Shown: positions 1 through 8,603, counted from the stretch's first letter. The stretch is DNA of 64,000 nucleotides from Actinobacillus suis ATCC 33415 (GCF_000739435.1 NZ_CP009159.1:2108001-2172000), one strand, 5' to 3'. The notes: a model not told the origin generated them from the letters alone. Translations and numbers: made by a program.

Positions 1-1
1 G

Positions 2-448
2 TATGAAAGTGAACGCAATATATTGCGTAAAACGTCGAAATCAGGACGTGAAGTGGCGTTTCGTTTGCTGAAAGAAGGGCAACGTTTGAAGCATGATGAT
101 GTAGTTTTTGTGAGCGAGAGCCTAGTGATTACGATTGAAATCGTGCCAAGCGAAGTGATTGTGCTTTCACCGAAAACCTTGCCTGAGATGGCTCGTGCTT
201 GCTATGAAATCGGTAATAAACATTCGCCATTATTTTTAGATGGTGATGAAGTCACGCTGCCGTACGACAAACCGATGTTTGAATGGCTACAAGCGGCAGG
301 ATTTGAACCGAAAAAAGCAGAACGTCGTTTAAGCCAAGCATTGCGAGCGAATTCGGCACAAGGACACGGACATTCTCACGGTCATAGCCATGCGCACGAT
401 CATCACGGCTATCATCACCATGGAGACGGAAATTGGCACAAGCACTAG
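2..448 (+). CDS. ureE: Urease accessory protein UreE (5' end outside window)
   Basis: UreE is the nickel metallochaperone that hands Ni(II) to the urease apoenzyme through the UreG/UreF/UreD complex. The reading frame is open to the left edge, so the N-terminus is missing. The visible part shows the UreE core and a histidine-rich C-terminal tail with 13 histidines in roughly the last 28 residues, typical of nickel-storing UreE proteins. The stop overlaps the ureF start by 16 bases, so the two are translationally coupled. The order ureE-ureF-ureG-ureD matches Pasteurellaceae urease operons, whose structural genes would lie to the left. Confidence 0.95.
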   Translation, partial: YESERNILRKTSKSGREVAFRLLKEGQRLKHDDVVFVSESLVITIEIVPSEVIVLSPKTLPEMARACYEIGNKHSPLFLDGDEVTLPYDKPMFEWLQAAGFEPKKAERRLSQALRANSAQGHGHSHGHSHAHDHHGYHHHGDGNWHKH

Positions 449-1143
449 ATTTCGCACGTATGGGGCAGTTAGGGGCGTTGTTACACTTAGTTGATCCTAC
501 GCTGCCAATCGGTGGTTTTAATCATTCCAACGGCTTGGAAACCTTTGTGCAACAAGGCAAAGTGAACAGTCGAGCAAGTCTTGAAGAGTATGTTCAAACC
601 CAGCTAATGCAGAACTGGATTTACAATGACGGTGCGTATTTATCACTGGCATTTGATGCAATGGCAAACCACGATTTAGACCGCTTGTTGGCGTTAGATC
701 AAGAGCTTGCCGCCAGCAAAATCGCTCGTGAGAGTCGTGAGGGCAGTTATAAATTAGGTGTACGATTGCTGAAGATTTTTATTCGTTATGAAAATCACCC
801 ATTACTGAGTGCCTTCCAACAAGCGCTCAGCGAAAAACGTTGTCAGGGCTATTTCCCAATTGTGTTTGCAATGGTGGCTCAAGCGATGAATCTAGATAAA
901 GCCGAAACGCTCTATGCGTTCTACTACAATGCGGCAGTCGGAGCGGTGACTAATGGCGTGAAACTGGTGCCGTTAAGCCAAATGGACGGGCAAGATATTT
1001 TATTTGCGTTACGCACACTACTTGCGCAAGCGGTTGAAAATAGCCTAAATCCTGATCCCGAATGGCTCGGCGCAGCAACGCTGGCAAGCGATATTCGCTC
1101 AATGCAACACGAACAGCTTTATACAAGACTTTATATGTCTTAA
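433..1143 (+). CDS. ureF: Urease accessory protein UreF
   Basis: UreF bridges UreD and UreG in the complex that loads nickel and carbon dioxide into urease. At 236 residues it has normal family length. The N-terminal region contains the conserved DPTLPIGGFNHSNGLE stretch and the C-terminal half the AAVGAVTNGVKLVPL region typical of UreF. The start is taken at a TTG at 433 that follows a GGAGACGG-like ribosome site inside the end of ureE. An ATG at 460 is the alternative and would shorten the protein by 9 residues. Confidence 0.95.
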   Translation: MAQALDFARMGQLGALLHLVDPTLPIGGFNHSNGLETFVQQGKVNSRASLEEYVQTQLMQNWIYNDGAYLSLAFDAMANHDLDRLLALDQELAASKIARESREGSYKLGVRLLKIFIRYENHPLLSAFQQALSEKRCQGYFPIVFAMVAQAMNLDKAETLYAFYYNAAVGAVTNGVKLVPLSQMDGQDILFALRTLLAQAVENSLNPDPEWLGAATLASDIRSMQHEQLYTRLYMS

Positions 1144-1163
1144 TTTGAATAATAGGAAAACCA

Positions 1164-1799
1164 ATGCGTAAATATATCAAAATCGGGGTGGCAGGCCCTG
1201 TGGGAGCGGGGAAAACCGCATTAATCGAACGTTTAACTCGTGAAATTGCAAACCGTTATAGTGTGGCAGTAATCACCAATGACATCTATACGCAAGAAGA
1301 TGCGGAGTTTTTAACTAAAAACAGTTTGCTTCCACCTGAACGCATTATGGGGGTGGAAACCGGCGGTTGCCCGCATACGGCGATTCGTGAAGACGCTTCA
1401 ATGAACCTTGAAGCGGTAGACGAAATGGTCGCTCGTTTCCCGGAAGTGGAATTAATTTTCATTGAATCGGGTGGCGATAACCTTTCGGCAACGTTCAGCC
1501 CGGATTTGGCAGACGTGACGATTTTCGTGATTGACGTAGCACAAGGCGAGAAAATTCCACGTAAAGGCGGGCCGGGTATCACGCGTTCAGACCTGTTAGT
1601 GATTAATAAAACTGACTTAGCACCGTTTGTGGGGGCGGATTTAAGCGTAATGGAACGTGATGCTCGCTGTATGCGTAACGGTCAGCCGTTTATTTTCACC
1701 AACCTAATGAAAAACGAAAACCTTGATGGTGTGATCGGTTGGATCGAAAAATATGCGTTGTTAAAAAATATTGAAGATCCGGCGTCTTTAGTTCGTTAA
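1164..1799 (+). CDS. ureG: Urease accessory GTPase UreG
   Basis: UreG is the SIMIBI-class GTPase that drives nickel insertion into urease. The 211-residue protein has the P-loop GPVGAGKT at residues 11-18, the metal-binding Cys-Pro-His triad at residues 69-71, an ESGGDNL motif and the NKTD guanine-specificity motif. It follows ureF by 20 bases with a GGAAA-type ribosome site. It is separated from ureD by a 184-base block of nested inverted repeats, unusual inside an otherwise tight operon. Confidence 0.97.
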   Translation: MRKYIKIGVAGPVGAGKTALIERLTREIANRYSVAVITNDIYTQEDAEFLTKNSLLPPERIMGVETGGCPHTAIREDASMNLEAVDEMVARFPEVELIFIESGGDNLSATFSPDLADVTIFVIDVAQGEKIPRKGGPGITRSDLLVINKTDLAPFVGADLSVMERDARCMRNGQPFIFTNLMKNENLDGVIGWIEKYALLKNIEDPASLVR

Positions 1800-1803
1800 A
1801 TAC

Positions 1804-1975
1804 TATAACCCTCGCCCCTTGCGGGAGAGGGACGGATTTTTCTTCGTACAGAAGAAAAATCAGGGAGAGGGTAAGCGGTGAGAATATCGTAACATTTTGC
1901 AAATTTCCCCTCTCTCTGCAAAAAATTGCCTAACGCAATTTTTCGCTGTCTCTCTCCCACGAGGGGCGAGAGTGA
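1804..1975. repeat. Nested inverted-repeat element between ureG and ureD
   Basis: The outer arms are about 21 bases long: the CCTCGCCCCTTGCGGGAGAG type at about 1810-1829 and its inverted partner ending at 1972. Inside lie two separate hairpins: GATTTTTCTTC with its complement at 1835-1861, and AAAAATTGC with its complement at 1921-1943. No coding capacity is visible. It looks like a MITE-like or intergenic palindromic element that entered the urease operon, ending a few bases before the ureD start and supplying its upstream GAG-rich sequence. Confidence 0.7.
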
Positions 1976-1983
1976 GCAATAAA

Positions 1984-2796
1984 ATGCAAAGCAAACTTTT
2001 ACTTTCAACAAAACTTACCTCACAAGGCAAAACGCAGCTTGATCAATACTTTGTGTCGCCACCGTTTAAGGTGATGACCTTGCCGAATTTGGATTCGCAT
2101 TGGCGCAATGCTTTGAATGCGATGCAGATGTCGTCATCGCCGGGATTACTGGCGGGCGATCAGCTGGATATAGAGATGACTTTGGCGGAGGGTTCTGCGC
2201 TTTCGTTGAACACGCAGGCATTTACTCGCGTGCAATCAATGAATGATGGCGATTATGCCACGCAAAAAACGTGCATAAAATTGGGCAAAAATAGCCGCTT
2301 ATTTTATCTTCCGCATCCGTTGGTGCTGCATAAAGACAGCGGATTTAAGCAAACCACAGAAATTGAGATGGGGGAGCAGTCCGAGCTAATTTATGGAGAG
2401 ATTGTGGCGATTGGGCGTGTGCTAAACGGCGAGCGATTTGCTTTCCGTCATTTTGCGTCCTATTTGCGGATTTCTCACCAAAATCGACCGCTTGTTACCG
2501 ACCGTATTCAATGGCTGCCGGCAAAAATGGCATTGACCTCATTGAGCCAAATGGAAGATTTTTCGCATCAAGGTTCATTAACCTACATCAATTTGGCAAA
2601 AAATGCCTTAGAAATTAAGGCGATTGTGAGCGAGTTACAAACCTTGATTGCCGAGCAAAAAGAGATGTCGGTGGGGGTATCCCAGTTAAATGACGGCGGA
2701 TTAATGATTCGAGTGCTTGCACATCGAGCGGATATCATTCAACATTTATTTGAGCGGATTGGGCAAGTTTTAAAAGCTCAGTCCAATATTGTTTAA
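1984..2796 (+). CDS. ureD: Urease accessory protein UreD (UreH)
   Basis: UreD binds apo-urease and forms the tunnel scaffold for nickel delivery with UreF and UreG. The reading frame is open back to 1897, but the first 29 codons are inverted-repeat DNA, so I place the start at the ATG at 1984, giving 270 residues, the usual family size. A GTG at 1972 is a weaker alternative. The conserved AEGSALSLNTQAFTRV region and the FYLPHPLVLHKDSGF region are present. It is the last gene of the urease operon here. Confidence 0.92.
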   Translation: MQSKLLLSTKLTSQGKTQLDQYFVSPPFKVMTLPNLDSHWRNALNAMQMSSSPGLLAGDQLDIEMTLAEGSALSLNTQAFTRVQSMNDGDYATQKTCIKLGKNSRLFYLPHPLVLHKDSGFKQTTEIEMGEQSELIYGEIVAIGRVLNGERFAFRHFASYLRISHQNRPLVTDRIQWLPAKMALTSLSQMEDFSHQGSLTYINLAKNALEIKAIVSELQTLIAEQKEMSVGVSQLNDGGLMIRVLAHRADIIQHLFERIGQVLKAQSNIV

Positions 2797-2811
2797 TTTA
2801 GGAGAGCAATT

Positions 2812-3096
2812 ATGATCGCAGTTTATGCAGTATGCCATGTAAAAGCGGATAAAACCGCAGAATTTGAAGCATTGGCACAAAACTTAATTCGTGCTTCACT
2901 TAACGACCAAGGTTGTATTTCTTATGGTTGTGGTGCGGTGCAAGGTCAGCCGAATGTGTATACTTTTGTGGAACAATGGCAATCGCAACAAGATTTGGCG
3001 TTGCATACTCAGCAAGCGCATTTTATTGATGCAGGCGCTAAATTTGCCGAGTTATTAAGTCAGCCGATAGAGATTAATATCGTAGATTTACTTTAA
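2812..3096 (+). CDS. Antibiotic biosynthesis monooxygenase (ABM/YgiN-like) domain protein
   Basis: This 94-residue protein matches the small dimeric alpha-beta barrel ABM family, which includes quinol monooxygenase YgiN and heme-degrading relatives. The family pattern is visible: an N-terminal beta strand IAVYAVCHVKADK, the helix around EFEALAQNLIRAS, a GCISYG strand, and FVEQWQSQQDLALHTQ in the second half. A GGAGAG ribosome site precedes the ATG. It starts 15 bases after ureD, so it may be cotranscribed with the urease genes. No substrate can be assigned. Confidence 0.8.
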   Translation: MIAVYAVCHVKADKTAEFEALAQNLIRASLNDQGCISYGCGAVQGQPNVYTFVEQWQSQQDLALHTQQAHFIDAGAKFAELLSQPIEINIVDLL

Positions 3097-3100
3097 TTTG

Positions 3101-3148
3101 AAACAAGCGGTCGTATTTTCACAAGAATTTACGACCGTTTGTTTTTTT
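3101..3148 (+). terminator. Terminator built from inverted uptake signal sequences
   Basis: The arms AAACAAGCGGTCGT (3101-3114) and ACGACCGTTTGTTT (3131-3144) pair and are followed by a T run. The left arm is an ACAAGCGGTC uptake signal. Inverted uptake-signal pairs after genes are known to serve as terminators in Pasteurellaceae. Confidence 0.8.
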
Positions 3149-3262
3149 AATGATAGGTAAATTTGATTGGCAAGTCGGGTAACTTATTGCTAATTTGGCG
3201 AACAGCTAAGCACTTAGTGCGCTAAGTGTATTTACCCTCAATCTTATTGGAGAAGAAACCCT

Positions 3263-3895
3263 ATGGATTTCAGCAAAATTTTAAATCAAGTGCTAAGCGT
3301 TGCACAGGAATCAGCAAAAAATGCGATGAACGGCAATACCACCACCGATAAAGTCGCCAAAATCGGTGGCGGAGCGGCGGCAATCGGCATTCTTTCGATG
3401 ATCTTCGGTCGTAACGGCGGTTCTAGCTTAGCGAAATTAGGGTCATTGGCGGCAATCGGTAGTCTTGCTTATCAGGCTTACCAAAAATATCAGCAAAACC
3501 AAACGCAAGCCGCTCCGGTGAGTGAAGAAAATTTTGCGGTGACAGAACAAAATGCTCAAGCAAGTAGCCAAGTTATTTTACAAGCGATGATTGCAGCCGC
3601 TGCTTCTGACGGTGCGATTTCTAACGAAGAAAGACAAGCCATTTTAGGCGAAGCGGGACAAGATCCGGAAATCCAACAATGGATTGAACAGGCGATGTAT
3701 CAACCGGCGACTGTACAACAAATTGCCGCACAAGTCGGTAACAACCCAGCATTAGCGGCGCAAGTTTATTTAGCCGCTCGAGTGGTATGTGCTGATCTAG
3801 CTCGTAAAGAAATTGTTTTCCTTGCCGACCTTGCCGAAGCACTCGGTTTAGACGATGCGTTAGTAGAGCAATTAGAACAACAAGCAGGCTTCTAA
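3263..3895 (+). CDS. DUF533 (YebE-like) membrane-associated protein
   Basis: The 210-residue protein has a short N-terminal helix, a glycine- and alanine-rich hydrophobic segment around residues 34-65 (GGGAAAIGILSMIFG and the following stretch) and a C-terminal helical domain resembling TerB-like folds (AMIAAAASDGAISNEERQAI). This is the layout of the DUF533/YebE family, of unknown function, often linked to envelope stress. A GGAGAAGAAA ribosome site precedes the ATG. It stands alone between two uptake-signal terminators. Confidence 0.8.
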   Translation: MDFSKILNQVLSVAQESAKNAMNGNTTTDKVAKIGGGAAAIGILSMIFGRNGGSSLAKLGSLAAIGSLAYQAYQKYQQNQTQAAPVSEENFAVTEQNAQASSQVILQAMIAAAASDGAISNEERQAILGEAGQDPEIQQWIEQAMYQPATVQQIAAQVGNNPALAAQVYLAARVVCADLARKEIVFLADLAEALGLDDALVEQLEQQAGF

Positions 3896-3903
3896 TCCAA
3901 GTA

Positions 3904-3940
3904 GCGGTCGTATTTTGTAAAAATTTTGCGACCGTTTTTT
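3904..3940 (+). terminator. Uptake-signal terminator after the DUF533 gene
   Basis: GCGGTCG pairs with CGACCG across a short AT-rich loop, followed by a T run. The left arm carries the AGCGGTCGTATTTT part of an uptake signal. Confidence 0.7.
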
Positions 3941-4035
3941 ATTGTAAATCAACAACAGTATAAAGCTCGGTTGATTCAAACTCGCTTTAGTATTAGAGTA
4001 ACAAAGTGATTAACTTATAATTTATAGGGGTTTTT

Positions 4036-4326
4036 ATGAAATCAGATAAACCGGTTGAATGTGTGGGTTGTAATACTTTTGATGTTGGCTCAATCATTGA
4101 TAACAGTGAACGAGATGCAAAATTTGCAAAAGTATATGAAACACAAGCGGATGCGGAACAAGCACTTGTGAAATTAACCCAAAAAGCTCGTGACACGGAA
4201 AGCGAACCGTGTGAAATCACCAGCGAAATTAAAGCGGTAGAAGGTGGTTTTTTACTGGATGCGAATTTCCGTTTTAGTTGCCAAGCGGAAGTGGTAATTT
4301 TCCAATTAGGTACACGTGCAATCTAA
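4036..4326 (+). CDS. YfcZ/YiiS family small protein
   Basis: A 96-residue soluble protein matching the YfcZ/YiiS (DUF406) family by length and by the N-terminal VECVGCNTFDVGSIID segment, the helical AKVYETQADAEQALVKLTQKA segment and the C-terminal FRFSCQAEVVIFQLG strand. The function of the family is not established. It begins at an ATG after a TAGGGG-like ribosome site and is followed by a perfect 20-base uptake-signal stem. Confidence 0.8.
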   Translation: MKSDKPVECVGCNTFDVGSIIDNSERDAKFAKVYETQADAEQALVKLTQKARDTESEPCEITSEIKAVEGGFLLDANFRFSCQAEVVIFQLGTRAI

Positions 4327-4340
4327 ATTGTAGTTATTTG

Positions 4341-4403
4341 AAAAGCGGTTGGATTTTGCTGAAAATTTGCAAAAAATGAGCAAAATCCAACCGCTTTTGT
4401 TTT
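4341..4403 (+). terminator. Perfect inverted uptake-signal stem between the YfcZ-like and SMR genes
   Basis: The arms at 4341-4360 and 4379-4398 are exact complements over 20 bases (AAAAGCGGTTGGATTTTGCT and its reverse), ending in TTTTGTTTT. It should terminate the YfcZ-like gene. It lies only about 12 bases before the start of the SMR gene. Confidence 0.8.
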
Positions 4404-4414
4404 CGGAGAAATTT

Positions 4415-4744
4415 ATGAACCCTTGGGTTTTATTGGGCTTTGCGATTGTCATTGAAGTGATTGGCAGTAATTGCATCAAGGCAAGCGAAGGTTTTAGCAA
4501 ACCGCTACCGACCGTAGTGGCAATTGGCGCTTTTGTGATAGCGCTATATTTATTATCGGTGATTACCAAAACATTGCCGATTGGTATTGTGTATGCGGTA
4601 TGGTCTGGAGTCGGTATCGTACTGACCGCCATTGTGGCGTATTTCGCTTTCGGACAAAAACCGGATTTGGTAGGTTTTATCGGTATGGGAATGATTATTG
4701 CCGGCGTGTTGGTGATTAACCTGTTCTCAAAAGCATCCGCTTAA
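4415..4744 (+). CDS. emrE: Small multidrug resistance (SMR) efflux protein, EmrE-like
   Basis: A 109-residue, four-helix inner-membrane protein that would export cationic compounds in exchange for protons as a dimer. The essential glutamate is present as E14 in the first helix (AIVIEVIGSN). SEGF, the SGVGIVL segment of helix 3 and the GMIIAGVLVINL helix 4 match EmrE. The frame extends upstream to 4349, but that part is the terminator stem. The ATG at 4415 follows a TCGGAGAAA ribosome site and gives the normal family length. Confidence 0.88.
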   Translation: MNPWVLLGFAIVIEVIGSNCIKASEGFSKPLPTVVAIGAFVIALYLLSVITKTLPIGIVYAVWSGVGIVLTAIVAYFAFGQKPDLVGFIGMGMIIAGVLVINLFSKASA

Positions 4745-4758
4745 TTTGTGAATGAGAT

Positions 4759-4819
4759 ACAAACGGTTGATTTTTGCAAGAGTTTTGCAAATTTTTCTTT
4801 AAAATCAACCGCTTGTTTT
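4759..4819. terminator. Uptake-signal terminator between convergent genes
   Basis: ACAAACGGTTGATTTT pairs with AAAATCAACCGCTTGTTTT. It sits between the SMR gene on + and the hemerythrin gene on - and can terminate both. Confidence 0.75.
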
Positions 4820-4822
4820 CGA

Positions 4823-5317
4823 TTAAGGCTGCTCACCTGCTAATGCACGAGGGAATAAATTATTATTTTCCAAATCTACGTGCGCATCTAAATCAGCGGC
4901 AAATTCTTGTAAGCCTTGATATAGATTACGCCAAGATGTGCAAGCACCTTCTGGCGGAGTAAAGTTATTGGTCAGTTTTTGCATTGCTTCGACATCATTA
5001 CCTGCTTCATCGTGTTCGGCTTCCATCACGGAAATCGGTGCCGCCGCCATTTTTCCTCTGCCGGCTTTAATCAATGGGAACAGAATTTGTTCTTCCTTCA
5101 TCATATGATTCACTAAATCCGCATAAACTTTACGAATAAGTTCCGCTAAACCTTTCGGGCAATGAGCACTATCTGCGTGAACGGATTCCACTTTTTCCGC
5201 CAATTCAATCAGGATCGGTAATTGGTTGCGATGTGTATCGTGAAAACGAGGGATAATAAAATCAATGATTTCGCCAAGCGGTACGACATGCCAATCTTTA
5301 TCGGTTAAAACAGACAT
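4823..5317 (-). CDS. Hemerythrin HHE di-iron protein, YtfE/RIC-like but lacking the N-terminal domain
   Basis: The 164-residue protein has the metal ligands of a di-iron hemerythrin fold: FHDTHR near residue 25, NHMMKEEQILFP near residue 73, EAEHDEAG and a C-terminal LDAHVDLENNNLFP. This is the catalytic part of the YtfE/ScdA/DnrN proteins that repair iron-sulfur clusters after nitrosative or oxidative damage. YtfE is about 220 residues with an N-terminal ScdA_N domain, which is absent here; the protein starts directly before the HHE domain. An AGGAG ribosome site precedes the ATG. Function is inferred from the family. Confidence 0.82.
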   Translation of the reverse strand: MSVLTDKDWHVVPLGEIIDFIIPRFHDTHRNQLPILIELAEKVESVHADSAHCPKGLAELIRKVYADLVNHMMKEEQILFPLIKAGRGKMAAAPISVMEAEHDEAGNDVEAMQKLTNNFTPPEGACTSWRNLYQGLQEFAADLDAHVDLENNNLFPRALAGEQP

Positions 5318-5419
5318 CGTAAACTCCTAATAATATAGTTGATTAAATTAGTAGGAATTATAAATTTGGAAGTTTAGTGGCTCTATAATCAAGACGGGGT
5401 AGCAATTAGACTTAAATCA

Positions 5420-5633
5420 AAAAGCGGTTATTTTTCGCAACTTTTTCGGTATTATGTAGCTGTTGCACAAAATTATTGATAAATGAAACGTAGGGGCGAA
5501 CCGATGTGTTCGCCCAAGAAAAACCAATAAGAAATGGTGTTTATCAAGGGCGGACACATCGGTCCGCCCCTACAAACTGATTTGTGCATTTGCTACATAA
5601 TACTGAACTTTTTGCAAAAAATAACCACTTGTT
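5420..5633. repeat. Palindromic REP pair inserted in the loop of an uptake-signal hairpin
   Basis: The outer arms of about 40 bases (left from about 5420, right ending about 5633) both read as AAGCGGTTATTTTT...GTATTATGTAGC in inverted orientation. Inside them GTAGGGGCG-type palindromes lie at 5490-5515 and 5548-5573, inverted to each other. This fills the 325-base gap between the hemerythrin gene and hldD. No gene is visible in it. Confidence 0.75.
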
Positions 5634-5642
5634 AGGAATGGA

Positions 5643-6569
5643 TTAGCGATTTAACCACGCCATATATTCTTTAGTGCCTTCGGCTACGGTTTTGAATGTA
5701 CCTGTATAGCCTGCCGCACGAAGTTTTGTTAAATCCGCTTGGGTGAAGGTTTGGTAGCGAGATTTTAAGTGATCCGGGAATGGGATTTTTTCGATTTCAC
5801 CTTTGCCGTGGAAGTCGATCACCGCTTGTGCTACCGCTTGGAACGACTCCGCTTTGCCGGTACCAAGGTTATAGATCCCTGAAATACCGTTTTGCCACGC
5901 CCAAATATTTACTTTCGCCACGTCTTCCACATACACGAAATCACGTAAGAAAGTTTCTGAACCTTCAAATAATTTCGGGTTTTCGCCTTTCAGCATTTGA
6001 TTGTTTAAGTGGAACGCCACGCTTGCCATTGAGCCTTTGTGTTGTTCACGCGGGCCGTACACGTTGAAATATTTAAAACCGCATACCGGCGAATCCGCTT
6101 CCGGTAAAACTTGGCGTACATATTCGTCAAATAGGAATTTTGAGTAACCGTAAGCATTGAGCGGTTGTTCAAATTTACGCTCTTCAATAAAGTTATCCGA
6201 ACGGCCGCCGTAAGTTGCCGCACTTGATGCGTAGAAGAACGGAATTTGGCGATCTAAACAGAAATGTAATAACTCTTTTGAATATTCGTAGTTATTGTGC
6301 ATTAAGTATTTGCCGTCCCATTCGGTAGTTGCCGAGCAAGCACCTTCGTGGAATACCGCATCAATATCGCCGAAATCATCGCCGGCAATGATAGAAGCGA
6401 TAAAATCTTCTTTATCACAATAATCCGCAATATCTAAATCTACTAAATTTACGAATTTTTCGCCGTTTTTTAAGTTATCTACAACAAGAATATCTTTTCT
6501 GCCGATTTCATTTAATGCTTTGACGATATTGCTACCGATCATACCAAAGCCGCCTGTTACGATAATCAT
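5643..6569 (-). CDS. hldD: ADP-L-glycero-D-manno-heptose 6-epimerase
   Basis: HldD converts ADP-D-glycero- to ADP-L-glycero-manno-heptose, the last step of the nucleotide-heptose pathway for the LPS inner core. At 308 residues it matches the usual length. The N-terminal Rossmann motif is [10 protein letters not shown]. The SSAATYG segment and the YGYSK catalytic Y-x3-K are present, followed by [10 protein letters not shown] and [10 protein letters not shown]. It is an extended short-chain dehydrogenase using bound NADP. It appears monocistronic. Confidence 0.96.
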   Translation of the reverse strand: MIIVTGGFGMIGSNIVKALNEIGRKDILVVDNLKNGEKFVNLVDLDIADYCDKEDFIASIIAGDDFGDIDAVFHEGACSATTEWDGKYLMHNNYEYSKELLHFCLDRQIPFFYASSAATYGGRSDNFIEERKFEQPLNAYGYSKFLFDEYVRQVLPEADSPVCGFKYFNVYGPREQHKGSMASVAFHLNNQMLKGENPKLFEGSETFLRDFVYVEDVAKVNIWAWQNGISGIYNLGTGKAESFQAVAQAVIDFHGKGEIEKIPFPDHLKSRYQTFTQADLTKLRAAGYTGTFKTVAEGTKEYMAWLNR

Positions 6570-6671
6570 AGCTTTTTCCTTTTTGAAATTAAAAACGGGG
6601 ATATTATCGGTGGATTAGGGCGGATTTGCAAATTTTGCAGCAAATTAGACCGCTTGCTAGCAAACAAAGAA

Positions 6672-6695
6672 AAAGCGAGACAATGCTCGCTTTTC
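6672..6695 (-). terminator. Terminator downstream of def
   Basis: Read on the minus strand, AAAAGCGAG and CTCGCTTTT form a stem around a CATTGT loop and are followed by TTTCTTTG. It lies 14 bases past the def stop. Confidence 0.75.
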
Positions 6696-6708
6696 TTAAT
6701 GGGTAGGA

Positions 6709-7221
6709 TTATTTTGCACGCTCAATTTGTTTTTTGAGTTTTTGCATTTTTTCTTTAATGCGTTGGCGTTTAAGTGCAGAAATGTGATCCACGAACAGTA
6801 CGCCGTTGAGGTGGTCGATTTCGTGTTGGATACAGATAGCGAATAAGCCATCCGCATCGTAAATCACTTCTTCGCCTTTACGGTTTAACGCTTTTACCTT
6901 CACTTTTTCTTTACGTGGCACTAACGCACGATGACCGGGGATCGATAAACAGCCTTCTTCGATACCGGTTTCGCCGCATGATTCTAAAATCTCCGGGTTA
7001 ATCAGTACCACTTGGTTAGTTTTATCGCCTTCAATATCAATGGTAATAACACGTTTTAATACGCCCACTTGCGGTGCGGCAAGACCGATACCTTCGTGTT
7101 CGTACATCGTGTCAAACATATCATCGATGAACTGATTTAATTCATCGTCCACCTGTGCGACAGGCTCACACACTTTTGCTAACCCTTCATCCGGGTAAAG
7201 TACAACTTCTAAAACTGACAT
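6709..7221 (-). CDS. def: Peptide deformylase
   Basis: Removes the N-formyl group from nascent proteins using a bound ferrous ion. All three family motifs are present: [10 protein letters not shown] (motif 1), EEGCLSIPG with the metal-ligand cysteine (motif 2) and QHEIDHLNG with the two ligand histidines and catalytic glutamate (motif 3). The start MSVLEV at 7221 gives 170 residues. The frame runs five codons further up, but the shorter form matches the family. It is divergent from dprA; in many bacteria def and dprA are neighbours. Confidence 0.97.
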   Translation of the reverse strand: MSVLEVVLYPDEGLAKVCEPVAQVDDELNQFIDDMFDTMYEHEGIGLAAPQVGVLKRVITIDIEGDKTNQVVLINPEILESCGETGIEEGCLSIPGHRALVPRKEKVKVKALNRKGEEVIYDADGLFAICIQHEIDHLNGVLFVDHISALKRQRIKEKMQKLKKQIERAK

Positions 7222-7404
7222 TTTTTGTGATCTCAATCGAAAAATAAAAAATTATAAATTGGTTAATTAACTCGTTTTCTTATGATTGGCTATTTTGTGA
7301 AAAACATAGCCAAATAAGACGAACGTCCGACTAAATTACCTGTTTAATTGCGGTTTGTCTATGTTTCCTTTCAATAATCCATAATTAATTTGGGGAACTT
7401 ATTA

Positions 7405-8559
7405 ATGTCACAGACTGATTTACTGAAATTATTACAAATCCCGCAATTGGGGGCGCAGCGAATTGCTCGCCTGTTATCCGAAGTAGATTTCGCCCAATTT
7501 TGCCAATATGACAAGCGCCAATTACAACAAATCGGTTGGAACGAAAAACAAATTCAACGCTGGTTCAATCCGGAAAAGCGTTGGATTGAGAGTGCATTGG
7601 CGTGGGCGGAGCAACCGAATCAACGTTTATTGACCTTATTTGATGAGGAATATCCGTTTTTATTACGGCAAATTAGCACCGCACCGCCGGTGTTATTTGT
7701 GCGAGGTTCGATAAGTAGTTTGAGCTTACCGCAAATTGCGATTGTCGGTAGCCGAGATTTTTCCGCCTACGGAGAATACTGGGCGGGCTATTTTAGCGAG
7801 CAACTGATTAAACATCATTTGGCGGTAACCAGCGGACTCGCGATCGGTATAGACGGCTTTTGTCATCAGCGAGCGGTAGCGGAACAGGGTATTACGATTG
7901 CTGTGTTGGGCAGCGGTTTAGATCAAGTGTATCCGGCAAGACATAAAAAATTGGCGGAACAGATTGTCGAAAGCGGTGGGGCGTTAGTATCGGAATTTTT
8001 TCCGAATCACCCGCCGCTTGCCGAGAATTTCCCGCGTCGTAATCGAATTATCAGCGGCTTATCACTCGGTACATTAGTGGTGGAAGCCACGGTGAATAGC
8101 GGTTCACTGATTACCGCGCGCTATGCGTTGGAACAAGGGCGAGAAGTTTTTGCGCTCCCCAATTCGGTACAAAATCCGTATGCACAAGGCTGTCATAAAC
8201 TGATCAAAGAAGGGGCGGTCTTAACCGAAACGATAGAGGATATTTTACAAGCGATTCAATATCAACTGCCGGATCAGCCTCGGCAACAGGCGTTATTTGA
8301 AACGGAACAAGCGGTCGAAAAAACACAATTTTTTGCAAAAGCCAATATGCCAAATAAGGTAAATCATTTTGCAAAAAAATTGCCGGAAATGACCGCTTGT
8401 CAGCAACAAATTGTGGAACATATCGGTCTTAATCCGATTTCGATTGATGATTTAGCGAAAGCGACCGCATTGGAGGTGGAAACGCTATTAGTTGAGTTAC
8501 TGGGTTTGGAATTATTAAGTGTGATTAAGCAGGTGAGTGGCGGTTATGTCAGACAATAA
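7405..8559 (+). CDS. dprA: DNA-processing protein DprA (competence)
   Basis: DprA protects incoming single-stranded DNA and loads RecA during natural transformation. The 384-residue protein shows an N-terminal helical region, the Rossmann-fold DNA_processg_A domain with PQIAIVGSRDFSAYG, TSGLAIGIDG and the RRNRIISGLS segment, and a C-terminal winged-helix region after residue 310. The ATG at 7405 follows GGGGAA. Two uptake signals in opposite orientation lie inside the gene near 8310 and 8393. TTTTGTGA at about 7290 could be half of a competence CRP-S operator, but the second half is poor. Confidence 0.95.
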   Translation: MSQTDLLKLLQIPQLGAQRIARLLSEVDFAQFCQYDKRQLQQIGWNEKQIQRWFNPEKRWIESALAWAEQPNQRLLTLFDEEYPFLLRQISTAPPVLFVRGSISSLSLPQIAIVGSRDFSAYGEYWAGYFSEQLIKHHLAVTSGLAIGIDGFCHQRAVAEQGITIAVLGSGLDQVYPARHKKLAEQIVESGGALVSEFFPNHPPLAENFPRRNRIISGLSLGTLVVEATVNSGSLITARYALEQGREVFALPNSVQNPYAQGCHKLIKEGAVLTETIEDILQAIQYQLPDQPRQQALFETEQAVEKTQFFAKANMPNKVNHFAKKLPEMTACQQQIVEHIGLNPISIDDLAKATALEVETLLVELLGLELLSVIKQVSGGYVRQ

Positions 8560-8560
8560 A

Positions 8561-8585
8561 AAACGGCATCTGTGGATGCCGTTTA
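8561..8585. terminator. Hairpin between dprA and the OPT transporter gene
   Basis: AAACGGCATC pairs with GATGCCGTTT around TGTG. It can serve the convergent genes on both sides; the T tract is short. Confidence 0.6.
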
Positions 8586-8603
8586 GTTCAAAAGAAGGGA
8601 AAT

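Noticed and set aside
7285..7310. Possible CRP-S operator before dprA (TTTTGTGA followed by six bases and TAGCCAAA)
   Set aside because: Only the left half fits well. dprA is competence-regulated in relatives, but this sequence alone is not convincing enough for a feature.
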